Below, in pieces: positions 9,592 through 20,048 of a DNA stretch of 38,814 bases. How positions within the stretch are numbered: the first letter of the stretch is position 1; every line of letters starts with the position of its first letter. This DNA is from Lentisphaeria bacterium. Lineage in GTDB: Bacteria; Verrucomicrobiota; Lentisphaeria; Victivallales; JAADHT01. The notes beneath the pieces were generated by a model. That model saw only the letters and a list, made by a program, of their open reading frames with translations. It searched no databases and had not been told where the DNA came from. The translations under genes were made by a program, and so were the position numbers. Where the stretch lies: assembly GCA_015486135.1 (NCBI GenBank), contig WFSE01000026.1, forward strand, positions 1 to 38,814. The letters are read 5' to 3'.

Positions 9592-10719
9592 ATGTCGGAA
9601 TTATTCGAAGAAAAGGCTGGAGATTTCAAGCGCCAAGCGGATGCGGTCAGGATGGCGTCCGCCGCTGACAGGCTTGCCCACGCTTATTTGTTGCACGGCG
9701 ACGGCGACGCGGAATATGCGAATTTCGCCGCGCTTCTAGCGGCGACGGCTGCATGTCCAAATCCCGATAGCGACGGAACGCCATGTCTGCGGTGCTCCGT
9801 TTGCTGTCAAATAGACGATGGTTCCTACCCGGAGATGTTTGTGCTGGCTCCGCACTCAAAATCGCGCAAGATATTGATTGGAAAGGGATCAGATGATTTC
9901 GGCACGATGCGCTGGTTCCTCGAGCAACTTCATTTGACCAGTATTGCGCCTGGGAGACGGAAAATCGGTGTGATATTGGATGCGGATCGTCTCGGCGCCC
10001 AAGCGCAGAACGCTTTTCTCAAGACACTGGAGGAGCCGCCGGACAAAACCATTCTTATTTTGGCTTCCGAGCACCCGTCATCCCTCCTTCCGACAATTAT
10101 ATCTCGTTGCCACCTGATCTCGATATTGAAAAACCGCATGGATTACAATTTTCCCGGGCTCGATCTTGCCGCGGAGGCGCTGGCCCGACTAGGAAGCTGC
10201 GCCACGGGCGGAGGTTTGGCGGCTGCCATGGAGAGTGCTAACGAATTGCTCGAGCTGATATCCTCGCTGGAGGTTGATGCGGCGGAGTCCGTTTCTCCGA
10301 AGTGGGATGCGAAAATCGCGCGTGTCGAGGAATTCATGGCAACCATTCCCCAAGAGGTGAAGGCGGCCAAAAGGGAATACAAGGCGATGGGAAAGGACCT
10401 CAAGGCCTCCCGCGACGCGGCGGTGGCGTCGGAACACGTCAAAAAAGTCTCCGTGTTGCTCAGCTTCATACATACTTGGTTTGCGCAACTCCACCATGTC
10501 GCCCTCGGTGTTGGGAGTGATTCCCTGCCGAATCCAGAGATATACCGTCACTTTGATATCGCGCGGTTAGCAGCATCCGGAGTGGCAAATTCGTTTGTGA
10601 ATCTTGAGCGGGCGGAGAAGCTTGTGGCCGATCTCAGATGGAATGTGGACCGCAGATTGGCGATTACCGCGTTTTGCTGTTCGTTTGTGGAAAAACCTGG
10701 GACCCGACATCGTGGTTAG
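9592..10719 (+). CDS. holB: DNA polymerase III delta' subunit-like ATPase
   Basis: AYLLHGDGDAEYANFAALLAATAACPNP..CLRCSVCCQI, IGVILDADRLGAQAQNAFLKTLEEPPDKTILIL; directly after tmk. Confidence 0.88.
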   Translation: MSELFEEKAGDFKRQADAVRMASAADRLAHAYLLHGDGDAEYANFAALLAATAACPNPDSDGTPCLRCSVCCQIDDGSYPEMFVLAPHSKSRKILIGKGSDDFGTMRWFLEQLHLTSIAPGRRKIGVILDADRLGAQAQNAFLKTLEEPPDKTILILASEHPSSLLPTIISRCHLISILKNRMDYNFPGLDLAAEALARLGSCATGGGLAAAMESANELLELISSLEVDAAESVSPKWDAKIARVEEFMATIPQEVKAAKREYKAMGKDLKASRDAAVASEHVKKVSVLLSFIHTWFAQLHHVALGVGSDSLPNPEIYRHFDIARLAASGVANSFVNLERAEKLVADLRWNVDRRLAITAFCCSFVEKPGTRHRG

Positions 10720-11371
10720 GGATATTCTCGAGTTCGAACGCCGCGTCCGCGCCAGGGGCTTCCAGAACATTGCCGGGGTGGACGAGGCTGGGCGCGGTCC
10801 ACTGGCTGGCCCGGTGGTCGTAGCGGCGGTAAGCTTCGCCGAAGACACCCCGATCCCCCCGGTGGACGATTCGAAGAAACTCTCCGAAAAACGCCGTCTG
10901 GAACTACGGGAAATGATTTTAAGCACCCCTGGAGTGGGCACGGCCGTGGTTGTGATTTCCGCGGAAAGGATAGACGAGATAAACATCCTGAAGGCTACCT
11001 GGGAAGGGATGAGGTTGGCGCTGGAACAACTCGACGCCGTCGATTTCGCATTGATTGACGGCCTTCCGGTGCCAAACCTCCCGGTGCCAAGCGAGGCGAT
11101 CGTGAAAGGTGACTCGAAATCCGCCAGCATTGCTGCGGCGAGTGTTTTGGCCAAGACTCGCCGCGATGAGATAATGAAGGAATACGACACCGTATATCCG
11201 GGATACGGCTTTGCCGCTCATAAAGGATACGGCACGAGGGAGCACATGGAAGCGCTGGCGAGGCTTGGCCCGTCTCCTATACATAGACGCTCTTTCAAAC
11301 CTGTGCGGGACGCGCTGTCGCCCCCTCCGGAGCAACTCGACTTCGACTCCCTATGGGGGGGAAGACGGTGA
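10712..11371 (+). CDS. rnhB: ribonuclease HII (probable GTG start overlapping the holB stop)
   Basis: IAGVDEAGRGPLAGPVVVAAVSF, DDSKKLSEKRR, KGDSKSASIAAASVLAKTRRDEIM. The track ORF starts at 10604; GTG at 10712 is in frame and overlaps the holB TAG. Confidence 0.93.
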   Translation: MVRDILEFERRVRARGFQNIAGVDEAGRGPLAGPVVVAAVSFAEDTPIPPVDDSKKLSEKRRLELREMILSTPGVGTAVVVISAERIDEINILKATWEGMRLALEQLDAVDFALIDGLPVPNLPVPSEAIVKGDSKSASIAAASVLAKTRRDEIMKEYDTVYPGYGFAAHKGYGTREHMEALARLGPSPIHRRSFKPVRDALSPPPEQLDFDSLWGGRR

Positions 11372-11419
11372 TCCGTGAGTCCGTGAATCCGTGAATCCGT
11401 GAATCCGTGAATCCGTGAG
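11372..11419. repeat. 8-bp tandem repeat TCCGTGAA/G, ~6 copies
   Basis: tccgtgag-tccgtgaa-tccgtgaa-tccgtgaa-tccgtgaa-tccgtgag. Confidence 0.95.
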
Positions 11420-11562
11420 TCGGTAGGGCGGAGGAGGAGACGAGGGGACAGGTGTTTGCCCCGTTTTCAAGCGATGAAGGCGCGAGATTCTTGCCTCGCA
11501 AAGACGCGGAGGTCGCGGAGAAAGAGAGGTAGCCACGAATCTTCACGAATCCTCACTAATAA

Positions 11563-11588
11563 CTTGTTCTTTGCGCACAAAGAACAAG
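11563..11588. terminator. perfect 11-bp hairpin between convergent rnhB and mutS
   Basis: CTTGTTCTTTG-cgca-CAAAGAACAAG. Confidence 0.55.
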
Positions 11589-11589
11589 C

Positions 11590-11772
11590 TAGGGCTCATT
11601 GAATAATGCAGGAATTCCCCCCCCTCGCGGAAATCGCGGACGTTCGTCTAGCTCTAAGGATAAATCGATACCATCGATAGTATCGACATTATCGGTAATA
11701 TCGAGTTTTTCCTAGAAAAAACGACTTAACCCAATGACAATAAAGCACTTGCCAGTTATTCAGCGGACCCTA
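11590..11772. repeat. MITE-like element with L-type termini at both ends
   Basis: TAGGGCTCATTGAATAATGC ... CACTTGCCAGTTATTCAGCGGACCCTA, adjoining the mutS stop codon. Confidence 0.65.
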
Positions 11773-11773
11773 G

Positions 11774-14323
11774 CTACTCCGCCAAATTGTCGAACAGCGA
11801 AGGCTGGATTATTGCAGGTTGCGGTGGGCCATCGCCGTTGTCCTTGTTGCTCGCAGGGGGTTTCCGGCGTTTCGCCAGCGCTGGCTCTCCAGCGTCGGCC
11901 AAAGCGTTGGTTTCCAGATTCTCGAGAATCTCGTTTGCTCTGTCGACCACCGGTTGTGGCAGTCCCGCCAATTTCGCGACGTGAATCCCGTAGCTTTTAT
12001 CGGAGGCTCCGGGAATAATCTGTCTTAGGAATATTATCTGGTCGCCGTATTCCCTTACGGCGACGTTGTAGTTTTTGACCCCTTTCCGAGTCAGGGCGAG
12101 TTCGGTGAGTTCGTGGTAGTGCGTTGCGAAAAGCGCGCGCGCCTTGGATTGCGGGTGGTCGTGGAGGCGTTCGGCCACGGCCCAAGCGATGCTCACCCCG
12201 TCGAAAGTGCTAGTACCCCTTCCAATCTCGTCGAGCACCACCAAGCTCCGCGGAGTGACGTTGTTCAGGATGGTGGCCATCTCGATCATCTCCACCATAA
12301 ACGTGCTGCGGCCACGTGAGATGTCGTCGGAGGCTCCAACCCGGGTGAACACGCGGTCCACTCCTCCTATTTTGGCGCTGTCGGCTGGAATAAAAGATCC
12401 CATGTGGGCCATGATGGTCAGGAGGGCGACCTGTCTTATGTAGGTGGACTTACCAGCCATGTTCGGTCCGGTTATTATCATGAGGCTGCCAGTGTCGGCA
12501 TCCAAGCTAGTGTCATTTGGGACGAATCTCTCCTCGCCCATGGTTGCATCCAGGACGGGATGGCGTCCCCCTTTGATTTCCAGCACCGGGGCATCGGTTA
12601 TTCTTGGACGGTTGTAGCGGAGTTTCGCCGCCCTGTCCGCCAAGCAAGTTATGACATCGAATGCTGCTATCGCCGAAGCTGTGCGTTGTATCGCATCGGT
12701 GCGTTTAGCCGCCATCTCCCTCAACTCCTGGAATAATTTCGCCTCCAGCGCCTTGGACTTGTCCTCCGCGCCGAGAATCTTGTTCTCCATCTCTTTCAGT
12801 TCCGGCGTGATAAACCGCTCCCCGTTGGCGATGGTCTGCTTGCGGATATAGTCGTCTGGAACCAAGTGGAGGTTGGCCTTGCTCACCTCTATATGGTATC
12901 CGAAAACCTTGTTATATTTAACTTTAAGGTTCTTTATCCCGGTTCGTTCCTGCTCCGAGGCCTGCAGCGCCGCTATCCAGCCCTTTCCCTCGGTGGCCGC
13001 CGCGCGGAGTTCGTCCAAATCCGCGGAAACCCCCTCCCTTATGACTCCGCCGTCCGTGGCGGAAGCTGGCGGGTTCTCCACCAGACACCGCTCTATTTCC
13101 TCGACCAAATCCTCGCACCCGTCAAGCCGGATTCTCGTGTCGGCCAGTAACGGAATGTCGGTTTCATCAAGCAACGTCCGCAATCCCGGTACGGCCGCCA
13201 GCCCATTAGCCAGTGCCAGCATATCCCTAGGAGTCGCCGACCCTATGTTCACTCTCGCTATTATCCTCTCCAAATCGCGGACGGGGGCCAGCGCCTCGCG
13301 CGTCTCCGCCAAAGTCAACGGGTCGTCTTTGAAAAAATCCACCGCGTCAAGCCTGGCGTTGACGATGTCCACGCCTCTCGGGGGCTGCAAAATCCATTCC
13401 CGAATCAATCGTCCGCCCATTGGCGTGAGCGTATCGTCCAAAACCCCTAGCAACGTGGAGTCCCTGCCCCCGCCGGGCATAGGCTCGACAAGCTCCAAAT
13501 TCCTCCTGGTCGCGGCATCCAGCACCACATGCGTGCCTGTGTCGTACGGCTTCAGGGTCCGGACGTGCGACGCGTCCCGTCTCAAATTGTCCGACGCATA
13601 ACGTAACACGGCGGCGGCGGCGGTTACCCCGGCAGTCATCCCGGCGCAACCAAACCCGTCAAGCGATGCGACTCCGAAATGGCGGGTCAAAAACTCAACG
13701 GCAACATCCAAATCGAACATCCAGTCATCAATGGGAGTCCAGCATCCCGTTCCGGACGAAGGAGGAGAGTTTCCACTCCACTCCATATCCGATGGCATGG
13801 AGACTGGAAACAGGTGCTCGGAAGGCGCCGCTTTCTGGACCTCCATCTCCAATTCGTCCCAGGAGCCAAGCTCCGTCACCCGAAAATCGCCGGTACTGAT
13901 ATCCAATAGAGCTAAGCCGAATATTTTGCCGATCTTGGCCACCGCGGCGAGGAAGTTATTCGCTGTCGGCGCCAACGCATTGGCCTCCACCACCGTCCCG
14001 GGGGTGATTATCTTTGTTATCTCGCGTTTTACGATTCCCTTCGCCTGTTTCGGATCCTCCATCTGCTCGGCTATGGCCACTTTCACCCCGGCTTCGAGCA
14101 AACGAGGCAAATACGTGTCCACCGCATGATACGGTATTCCGCACATCGGAACGCCCCCGCGGTTAGTCAGGACCACTTCCAAAACCGGAGCCGCGCGCTT
14201 GGCATCCTCGAAGAACATCTCATAGAAATCTCCCAGCCGGAAAAAGAGCACGGAGTCCGGAGGAGCCTCCGCCTTGACCCGCCGGTATTGCTTCATCATT
14301 GGTGTGAGTTTCGCCTCTGCCAT
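11774..14323 (-). CDS. mutS: DNA mismatch repair protein MutS
   Basis: MIITGPNMAGKSTYIRQVALLTIMAHMGSFIPA, VLDEIGRGTSTFDGVSIAWAVAE, FATHYHELTEL. Confidence 0.98.
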   Translation of the reverse strand: MAEAKLTPMMKQYRRVKAEAPPDSVLFFRLGDFYEMFFEDAKRAAPVLEVVLTNRGGVPMCGIPYHAVDTYLPRLLEAGVKVAIAEQMEDPKQAKGIVKREITKIITPGTVVEANALAPTANNFLAAVAKIGKIFGLALLDISTGDFRVTELGSWDELEMEVQKAAPSEHLFPVSMPSDMEWSGNSPPSSGTGCWTPIDDWMFDLDVAVEFLTRHFGVASLDGFGCAGMTAGVTAAAAVLRYASDNLRRDASHVRTLKPYDTGTHVVLDAATRRNLELVEPMPGGGRDSTLLGVLDDTLTPMGGRLIREWILQPPRGVDIVNARLDAVDFFKDDPLTLAETREALAPVRDLERIIARVNIGSATPRDMLALANGLAAVPGLRTLLDETDIPLLADTRIRLDGCEDLVEEIERCLVENPPASATDGGVIREGVSADLDELRAAATEGKGWIAALQASEQERTGIKNLKVKYNKVFGYHIEVSKANLHLVPDDYIRKQTIANGERFITPELKEMENKILGAEDKSKALEAKLFQELREMAAKRTDAIQRTASAIAAFDVITCLADRAAKLRYNRPRITDAPVLEIKGGRHPVLDATMGEERFVPNDTSLDADTGSLMIITGPNMAGKSTYIRQVALLTIMAHMGSFIPADSAKIGGVDRVFTRVGASDDISRGRSTFMVEMIEMATILNNVTPRSLVVLDEIGRGTSTFDGVSIAWAVAERLHDHPQSKARALFATHYHELTELALTRKGVKNYNVAVREYGDQIIFLRQIIPGASDKSYGIHVAKLAGLPQPVVDRANEILENLETNALADAGEPALAKRRKPPASNKDNGDGPPQPAIIQPSLFDNLAE

Positions 14324-14490
14324 ACCACAATTATCGCACTGCTATCGGCGATTTCAACGTTAGGTATCTACCCTTTTAAAACCTCTTCCGAAAAGTCGCG
14401 CTTGCATTTTTCAAAATACACGTTAGATTTGCAGCGAGTCGGTTTCTTTGAAACCATTTAACACGCAACACCGTATAGCGGGGTGGAGCT

Positions 14491-16008
14491 ATGGCAAACT
14501 ATGAAGAAAAAAATATTCCGGCATCCAATGTCGATGCGGAAGAGGACCAGACTGTAAAAATCGTGAGGCCCAAAAAGCCTCGGGACGCCAAGGTTGTTCT
14601 CGAGACCGGAACCGATTCGGCCGTGAGGCCTTCCGACTCGACAACCATGGAGCCTTCGCCTTTGGCTTCGTCGGATGGCGCTCCGAAACTCGTGGCGGTT
14701 TCCCAGCCCACTAGCGTGGATGAAACTGTTGACGACCAAACGACTAAAATTCCGAGCATGAAACCACCGCCGAAGCCGCAAGGGGTCCAGCTCAGAACCG
14801 CGAGCGACGCGCCAGTTCCTCCACCACCAGCGGATGAATCCGCCGAGGAGACCATTGAAATGGATAGAGGCGACGTGGATCTCCCTCCGATCACGGCGGA
14901 ATCAGGATTGGCGAAACCCAAGCCTCAGGCCGCACCGGCCGTGCCACCAGCAGCTCCAGCAGCTCCAGCAGCTCCAGCCGTACAGGCGGGCGATGCTGGA
15001 ACACCGAAAAAAGCGAAAACTATAAAATTGACTCCTTTGGGAACAGGCTCCGAAGAGGACGACAGCGTGGAGGAGACTCTTTCGCTCGACCGTTCCGTTA
15101 TGGAGGAAGGAATGCCTTCTGCTCTAGGTGGCGCTTCCAAACCACCGGCTGCGCCAGCTACGCCTCCTCCCACTCCAGCAGCACCGGCCGCTCCTCCGTC
15201 GGCGGCGGCTCCTGCGGCTCCTCCAGCGGCACCCAAGCCCCCAGCCAAGGAAGAAGAGTCCACGGTGAAGCTTGCGAAAACCCCCAAAGCTCCACCCAAG
15301 GCTATTGCCCCCAAGAAGGAGGGGGCGGTCAAGGTCGGCGGGGCGCCGAAGGCTCCTGCGGCTCCCAAACCTCCAGCTTCGGAACAGACCACGCCCAGCG
15401 TGCCAGGAGCCAAAGAAACAATCAACCTGCGTCCGTCGGCGGCGACTCCTCCTCCCTCTCCCCAAAAGGCGCCGGCGAAACCAGCTGCGGCTTCAACTAT
15501 AAAAGTTCAGCCTCCTCCGAAACCAGAGGCCACGGCGAAACCGCCTGGCGCCGTTTCCAAGAATACTATTCGTCTAGCGCCAAAACCCAAGAGCGAAGCG
15601 GCTTCGAGTGCGAAACCGGCACCCGTGAAACCGTCCTCTCCCACGGTGAAATTGCCAGACGAATCTGAAGACACTGGCAAGAACTCGAAGAAGACACTGA
15701 AGCTAAGTCGAGCTGGTACGGGTGCTCCGCCATCGTCTCCGTCACCGTCTCCTGGCAAGACTGATTCCGCCGCTAGCACTCCCGCTAGCACTCCCGCTAG
15801 CACCGCCGCGGAGCCCGAGGAAGACAAATCCTCCGAGCCTGGTGTCGTTTTGACTCTCGTAGCCTGTGTGACGTTCCTGTTGCTAGTCTACTTGGGGCTT
15901 CTTATCGGAGGTCAGTGGGCGCATAACGAGCAGGACGCTCAATTCGACTACCAGTATATATTTCTTAAGGATGTTGTGCTGAAACCGGGGCAAGCACCTC
16001 CGCGGTAA
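14491..16008 (+). CDS. Pro/Ala-rich low-complexity protein with one C-terminal TM helix
   Basis: 505 aa; repeated T(V/I)(K/R)L/I motifs; TM GVVLTLVACVTFLLLVYLGLLIGG followed by a ~38-aa tail. Confidence 0.85.
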   Translation: MANYEEKNIPASNVDAEEDQTVKIVRPKKPRDAKVVLETGTDSAVRPSDSTTMEPSPLASSDGAPKLVAVSQPTSVDETVDDQTTKIPSMKPPPKPQGVQLRTASDAPVPPPPADESAEETIEMDRGDVDLPPITAESGLAKPKPQAAPAVPPAAPAAPAAPAVQAGDAGTPKKAKTIKLTPLGTGSEEDDSVEETLSLDRSVMEEGMPSALGGASKPPAAPATPPPTPAAPAAPPSAAAPAAPPAAPKPPAKEEESTVKLAKTPKAPPKAIAPKKEGAVKVGGAPKAPAAPKPPASEQTTPSVPGAKETINLRPSAATPPPSPQKAPAKPAAASTIKVQPPPKPEATAKPPGAVSKNTIRLAPKPKSEAASSAKPAPVKPSSPTVKLPDESEDTGKNSKKTLKLSRAGTGAPPSSPSPSPGKTDSAASTPASTPASTAAEPEEDKSSEPGVVLTLVACVTFLLLVYLGLLIGGQWAHNEQDAQFDYQYIFLKDVVLKPGQAPPR

Positions 16009-16037
16009 ACGGCAACTTGGGAAATAGATTGAACGTT

Positions 16038-16075
16038 AAAAGGTTATCCGGTCTAAACACCGGATAGCCTTTTTA
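16038..16075 (+). terminator. Rho-independent terminator
   Basis: AAAAGGTTATCCGGT-ctaaac-ACCGGATAGCCTTTTT. Confidence 0.9.
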
Positions 16076-16148
16076 GTTTCCGTTTGGAGCCAAATTTTAC
16101 TCCCGGACTGGTTCAGCGACATTTTTCCCGCCAATCGGAGTCCTGGCG

Positions 16149-17642
16149 ATGCCCGAAAGATATGACAGCATTATAATCGGCGCTGGGGCTGGGGGGCTTT
16201 CCATGGCCTCGATTCTTTCCTTGGCGGGACGTGGTAAAATCCTTTTGGTGGATAAAGCGCCACGCCCTGGAGGAGCGCTGGGGGGATTCACCACCAACGG
16301 TATCGCTTTCGATGCGGGCTTTCATTTCACTGGAGCTCTCAACGACGGTGGCCTTTTCGACAGGCTACTGCGTCTTTGCGGAGTCCGCGATCGAATAACC
16401 CCTAAATTTCTGGATCCGGATCGCGCGAACATCTTCCATTTCGAAAACTCTTCGGCAACCATCGAATTTCCTTACGGGTTAAAACGCCTACAATCCTCTC
16501 TTAAATCACAGTTTCCGGGAGAATCCAATGCGGTGGAACGTTATTTCGAAGACATCTCCCGCGTAATCGAGGCCACTCCCGCATTGAACCTCGCGACTGC
16601 CCACCTTCCACCAAAACCACTAAAAGAAGAGAATATAACCCTGAAGACCTATTTGAATGGCCTTACCGATAATCGACTCCTGAGGGAGACTCTGTCGGCG
16701 CTAATAATGTGTCACGGCAGCGCTCCATCTGAAATTTCGATGGCCGACAATGCTCGACTGTGCTTCGGATTCTACGAAAGCGTCGCAACGTTGCAAGGCG
16801 GAGGCGAGGCGCTTGTGAACGCATTTCTTGCGGAACTCGCAGAGCGAGGTGTCGAAATAGCGTGCGGCGAGGAACTCGTAGAGATAGGAACAGTCTCGGA
16901 ACGGAAAGCGGAACGGTTCGTTCTTAAATCCGGCCGCGAACTCGAAACCGACGAGCTGATATTCACATTGTCACCAACGACGGTGGCGTCCATTCTCCCA
17001 AAACAACATTTCCCGCCCGCATTCTTCCATCGGATAGAGTCTTTCGAGCCGACTCCGGGGTTCTTCACGGTCTTCGCCACCCTACCGGAAGATGTCGACC
17101 CCATGGACGCGGATTCGATAACCTCCATCTATCCAGTGGATGACATCGACGCCCTCTCGTTGCCAGGCTGGAAAGGGCCTGGAGCCTTGGCTATAATACA
17201 TTCCGAATCCACTGGCGGGAAAACCGTTGTCACGGCGTTTGAGCCGCTATACTGGGATGTGGTGGAAAGTTGGGCCAATTCTACTCGATTGAACAGACCA
17301 CAGGAATATCTCGAATGGAAAAAAAGCAAAACGGAGGAGATTCTCAGGCGCATTATTTCGCAATTTCCCGCGTATTCAGGGAAACTCGAATGGGAAACGT
17401 CCTGCTCTCCACTTACATACAGAGACTACCTATACCACGACCAGGGCGCAGCTTATGGGATTAAACACAAAATCGGACAGATGAATCTCGTCGGACAGGC
17501 CCGCCTGCGTAATATCTTCTTCGCCGGGCAAAGCGCCATCCTGCCAGGTGTCCTAGGCACAATGACCGCATCACTACTAATAGCTCGAATCATCCTCGGA
17601 AACGCGGAATTCGCCAATCTGATAGCCCAACACTCCCGATGA
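16149..17642 (+). CDS. FAD-dependent phytoene desaturase/CrtI-like oxidoreductase
   Basis: YDSIIIGAGAGGLSMASILSLAGRGKILLVDKAPRPGGALGGF (dinucleotide fold); C-terminal NIFFAGQSAILPGVLGTMTASLLIAR. Confidence 0.88.
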   Translation: MPERYDSIIIGAGAGGLSMASILSLAGRGKILLVDKAPRPGGALGGFTTNGIAFDAGFHFTGALNDGGLFDRLLRLCGVRDRITPKFLDPDRANIFHFENSSATIEFPYGLKRLQSSLKSQFPGESNAVERYFEDISRVIEATPALNLATAHLPPKPLKEENITLKTYLNGLTDNRLLRETLSALIMCHGSAPSEISMADNARLCFGFYESVATLQGGGEALVNAFLAELAERGVEIACGEELVEIGTVSERKAERFVLKSGRELETDELIFTLSPTTVASILPKQHFPPAFFHRIESFEPTPGFFTVFATLPEDVDPMDADSITSIYPVDDIDALSLPGWKGPGALAIIHSESTGGKTVVTAFEPLYWDVVESWANSTRLNRPQEYLEWKKSKTEEILRRIISQFPAYSGKLEWETSCSPLTYRDYLYHDQGAAYGIKHKIGQMNLVGQARLRNIFFAGQSAILPGVLGTMTASLLIARIILGNAEFANLIAQHSR

Positions 17643-17821
17643 GGCAACTCCCGCGTCCCTGCTGTGCGAGGAATAGGAAAAAACATTGCCTCGCAGTGAA
17701 CCCTAATTTGTATTGGAGCAGTTTTCGTTTTATATTCGGGGTTTTGCGTAATACCGCGCCACCGCTGGCAAAATCCGCGTTTTGGCGCTGGTTGTTAACA
17801 ACGTTAAGGAGATAGGAAAAA

Positions 17822-19033
17822 ATGAGTAAAATCCATTCGGAACACGTCTTCACCTCGGAATCCGTGTCGGAAGGACACCCCGACAAGGTCTGCGACCAAA
17901 TATCGGACGCTATTCTCGACGCGTGTCTGGCAAACGACCCCAACAGCAGAGTCGCATGCGAAACCCTCGTCACCACCGACCTAATCGTGATTTCCGGTGA
18001 GGTAACCACCAAATCCAACGTCCATTGGGAGAAAATCGCCAGACAGGTCGTCGCGGATATCGGATACAACGACAGAAGCGTCGGCTTCTCCGCCGAGGAC
18101 TGCAAGGTCATGCTCTGTGTCCACGGACAGTCCCCGGACATCTCCCAAGGAGTCACGAGCGGACAAGGCCTCCACAAGGAACAGGGCGCCGGCGACCAGG
18201 GAATGATGTTCGGATACGCCACGAACGAGACGAAAGAGCTGATGCCGGCCCCCATCATTTTCGCGCATAAAATCGTGGAGGAACTCGCTAGGCTTAGAAA
18301 AGCCTTCCCGAGAAAATACTCCTACCTCAGGCCCGACTCCAAAAGCCAGGTCTCGGTCCGCTACAAAGAGGGAAAACCCGTCAAGGTCGAAACCATCGTG
18401 GTATCCCACCAGCACACCCCGGATATGAAAAAGGCCGACTTGAACGCGCTCGTGCGCAAGGTGGCGAAAAAAGTCATCCCGGCGAAATTCATGAAGGGAC
18501 GCGTCAAATACCACATTAACCCGACCGGGGCCTTCGAAGTAGGCGGTCCCCACGGCGACACCGGTCTTACCGGGCGTAAAATCATAGTCGACACCTACGG
18601 TGGCGTCGGTTCCCATGGCGGTGGCGCTTTCTCCGGCAAAGACCCCTCCAAAGTCGACCGCTCCGCCGCGTACATGTGCCGCTACATCGCTAAAAATATC
18701 GTCGCCGCCAAGCTGGCGGAAAAATGCGAGGTGCAACTGGCGTACGCCATCGGCGTGGCCGAACCCCTCAGCGTCAACGTCGATACCTACGGCACCGGAG
18801 CGATAGAAGACGACGCCAAATTGGAAAATGTCATACGCAAGGTCTTCCCCTTGACCCCGTCCGGCATCATCAGAACCCTTAAACTCAAATACCCAAAAAT
18901 CAACGGATGGAGCTACAGGGAAACCGCCGCGTACGGGCATTTCGGAAAAGATATGTTCCCTTGGGAAAGAACCGATAAAGCGGGAAAACTCCGCGATGCC
19001 GCCAAGCGCCACTTGAAGAAGAGGGGGAAATGA
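17822..19033 (+). CDS. metK: S-adenosylmethionine synthetase
   Basis: [72 protein letters not shown]. Confidence 0.98.
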   Translation: MSKIHSEHVFTSESVSEGHPDKVCDQISDAILDACLANDPNSRVACETLVTTDLIVISGEVTTKSNVHWEKIARQVVADIGYNDRSVGFSAEDCKVMLCVHGQSPDISQGVTSGQGLHKEQGAGDQGMMFGYATNETKELMPAPIIFAHKIVEELARLRKAFPRKYSYLRPDSKSQVSVRYKEGKPVKVETIVVSHQHTPDMKKADLNALVRKVAKKVIPAKFMKGRVKYHINPTGAFEVGGPHGDTGLTGRKIIVDTYGGVGSHGGGAFSGKDPSKVDRSAAYMCRYIAKNIVAAKLAEKCEVQLAYAIGVAEPLSVNVDTYGTGAIEDDAKLENVIRKVFPLTPSGIIRTLKLKYPKINGWSYRETAAYGHFGKDMFPWERTDKAGKLRDAAKRHLKKRGK

Positions 19034-20013
19034 GCCCTGTCAAGGTTCTTGGTGTTGGCTCGCCGATCCTGGACCTTCTCGTCAGGGTAGACGATGCCTT
19101 TATCGACGCCATCCCCGGCGATAAAGGGGGGATGGCGCTGGTTTCCGCCGCCGAACTAGACGATATCCTCGCCAAGTCGGGCGTTGCGCCGGAACGCGCC
19201 CCGGGAGGCTCCGCCGCCAACACGATATTCGGATTGGCGAATCTGGGCGCCCCGACGGCGTTGCTGGGAAAGGTCGGCGTCGATGACGCGGCCCGTTTCT
19301 ACAAAGGCCGTTACGAGACGATGGGAGGCGATATCTCCCGCATAAAGACATCCCCGGGAACACCGACCGGACGATGTTTGAGTCTTGTGACGCCCGATTC
19401 GGAACGCACTATGCGCACCGACTTGGGCGCCGCCGCGGAACTCGCGCCGGACGACTTGACTCCCGCGGATTTCGCGGACGCCACCCATGTTCATCTGGAA
19501 GGATATCTCCTCTTCAATCAGCCTTTGGCGATGTGCGCCCTCGCTCTCGCGAAAGACGCGGGAGCGTCGGTAAGTTTCGATCTGGCGTCCTTCGAGGTGG
19601 TAAAAGCCGCTGGCGACGCCCTTCCCGAAATATTGGATGAATTCGTGGATATCGTCTTCGCCAACGAAATGGAGGCGGAGGCCTTTTCCGGCTCCTCCGA
19701 CCCCGGCGTGGCGCTGGACGCGCTCGCGGAACATTGCTCCGTTGCGGCGGTCAAACTTGGTCCCGACGGCGCGTTGGTCAAAAAAGGCGCGGAAACCGCG
19801 GAAATTGACGCGATTTCCGCGGAGGCGGTCGATACCACTGGCGCCGGCGACCTTTGGGCCGCGGGATTCCTCCACGAATTTCTTTTGGGAAGCGGAGAGA
19901 TCGCCGCGGCGGGACGCCTAGGCGCGGTGCTGGGAGCGGAAGTCGTCCAAATCATGGGCGCGGCCATTCCCGAGGACGCTTGGGCCCGCATTAAACAAAC
20001 GATGATGTCCTAG
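19030..20013 (+). CDS. PfkB-family carbohydrate/adenosine kinase
   Basis: [52 protein letters not shown]; overlaps the metK stop by 4 bp. Confidence 0.9.
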   Translation: MSPVKVLGVGSPILDLLVRVDDAFIDAIPGDKGGMALVSAAELDDILAKSGVAPERAPGGSAANTIFGLANLGAPTALLGKVGVDDAARFYKGRYETMGGDISRIKTSPGTPTGRCLSLVTPDSERTMRTDLGAAAELAPDDLTPADFADATHVHLEGYLLFNQPLAMCALALAKDAGASVSFDLASFEVVKAAGDALPEILDEFVDIVFANEMEAEAFSGSSDPGVALDALAEHCSVAAVKLGPDGALVKKGAETAEIDAISAEAVDTTGAGDLWAAGFLHEFLLGSGEIAAAGRLGAVLGAEVVQIMGAAIPEDAWARIKQTMMS

Positions 20014-20048
20014 CGGCAACCGCGGATTCCGCGGATTAGGCTGACGAC

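Noticed and set aside
11372-11419. CRISPR-like array
   Set aside because: Unit is 8 bp with no spacers; a simple tandem repeat.
12873-13601. 242-aa plus-strand Ser-rich ORF opposite mutS
   Set aside because: Shadow ORF of mutS.
14925-15465. Ala/Gly- and Arg-rich minus-strand ORFs opposite the Pro/Ala-rich gene
   Set aside because: Composition is the complement of Pro/Ala codons; shadow ORFs.
17640-17821. SAM riboswitch upstream of metK
   Set aside because: No SAM-I/II/III-type conserved core could be traced by eye; kept only as a leader observation.
17981-19012. 343-aa minus-strand ORF opposite metK
   Set aside because: Shadow ORF of a clearly recognised gene in GC-rich sequence; no recognisable family.
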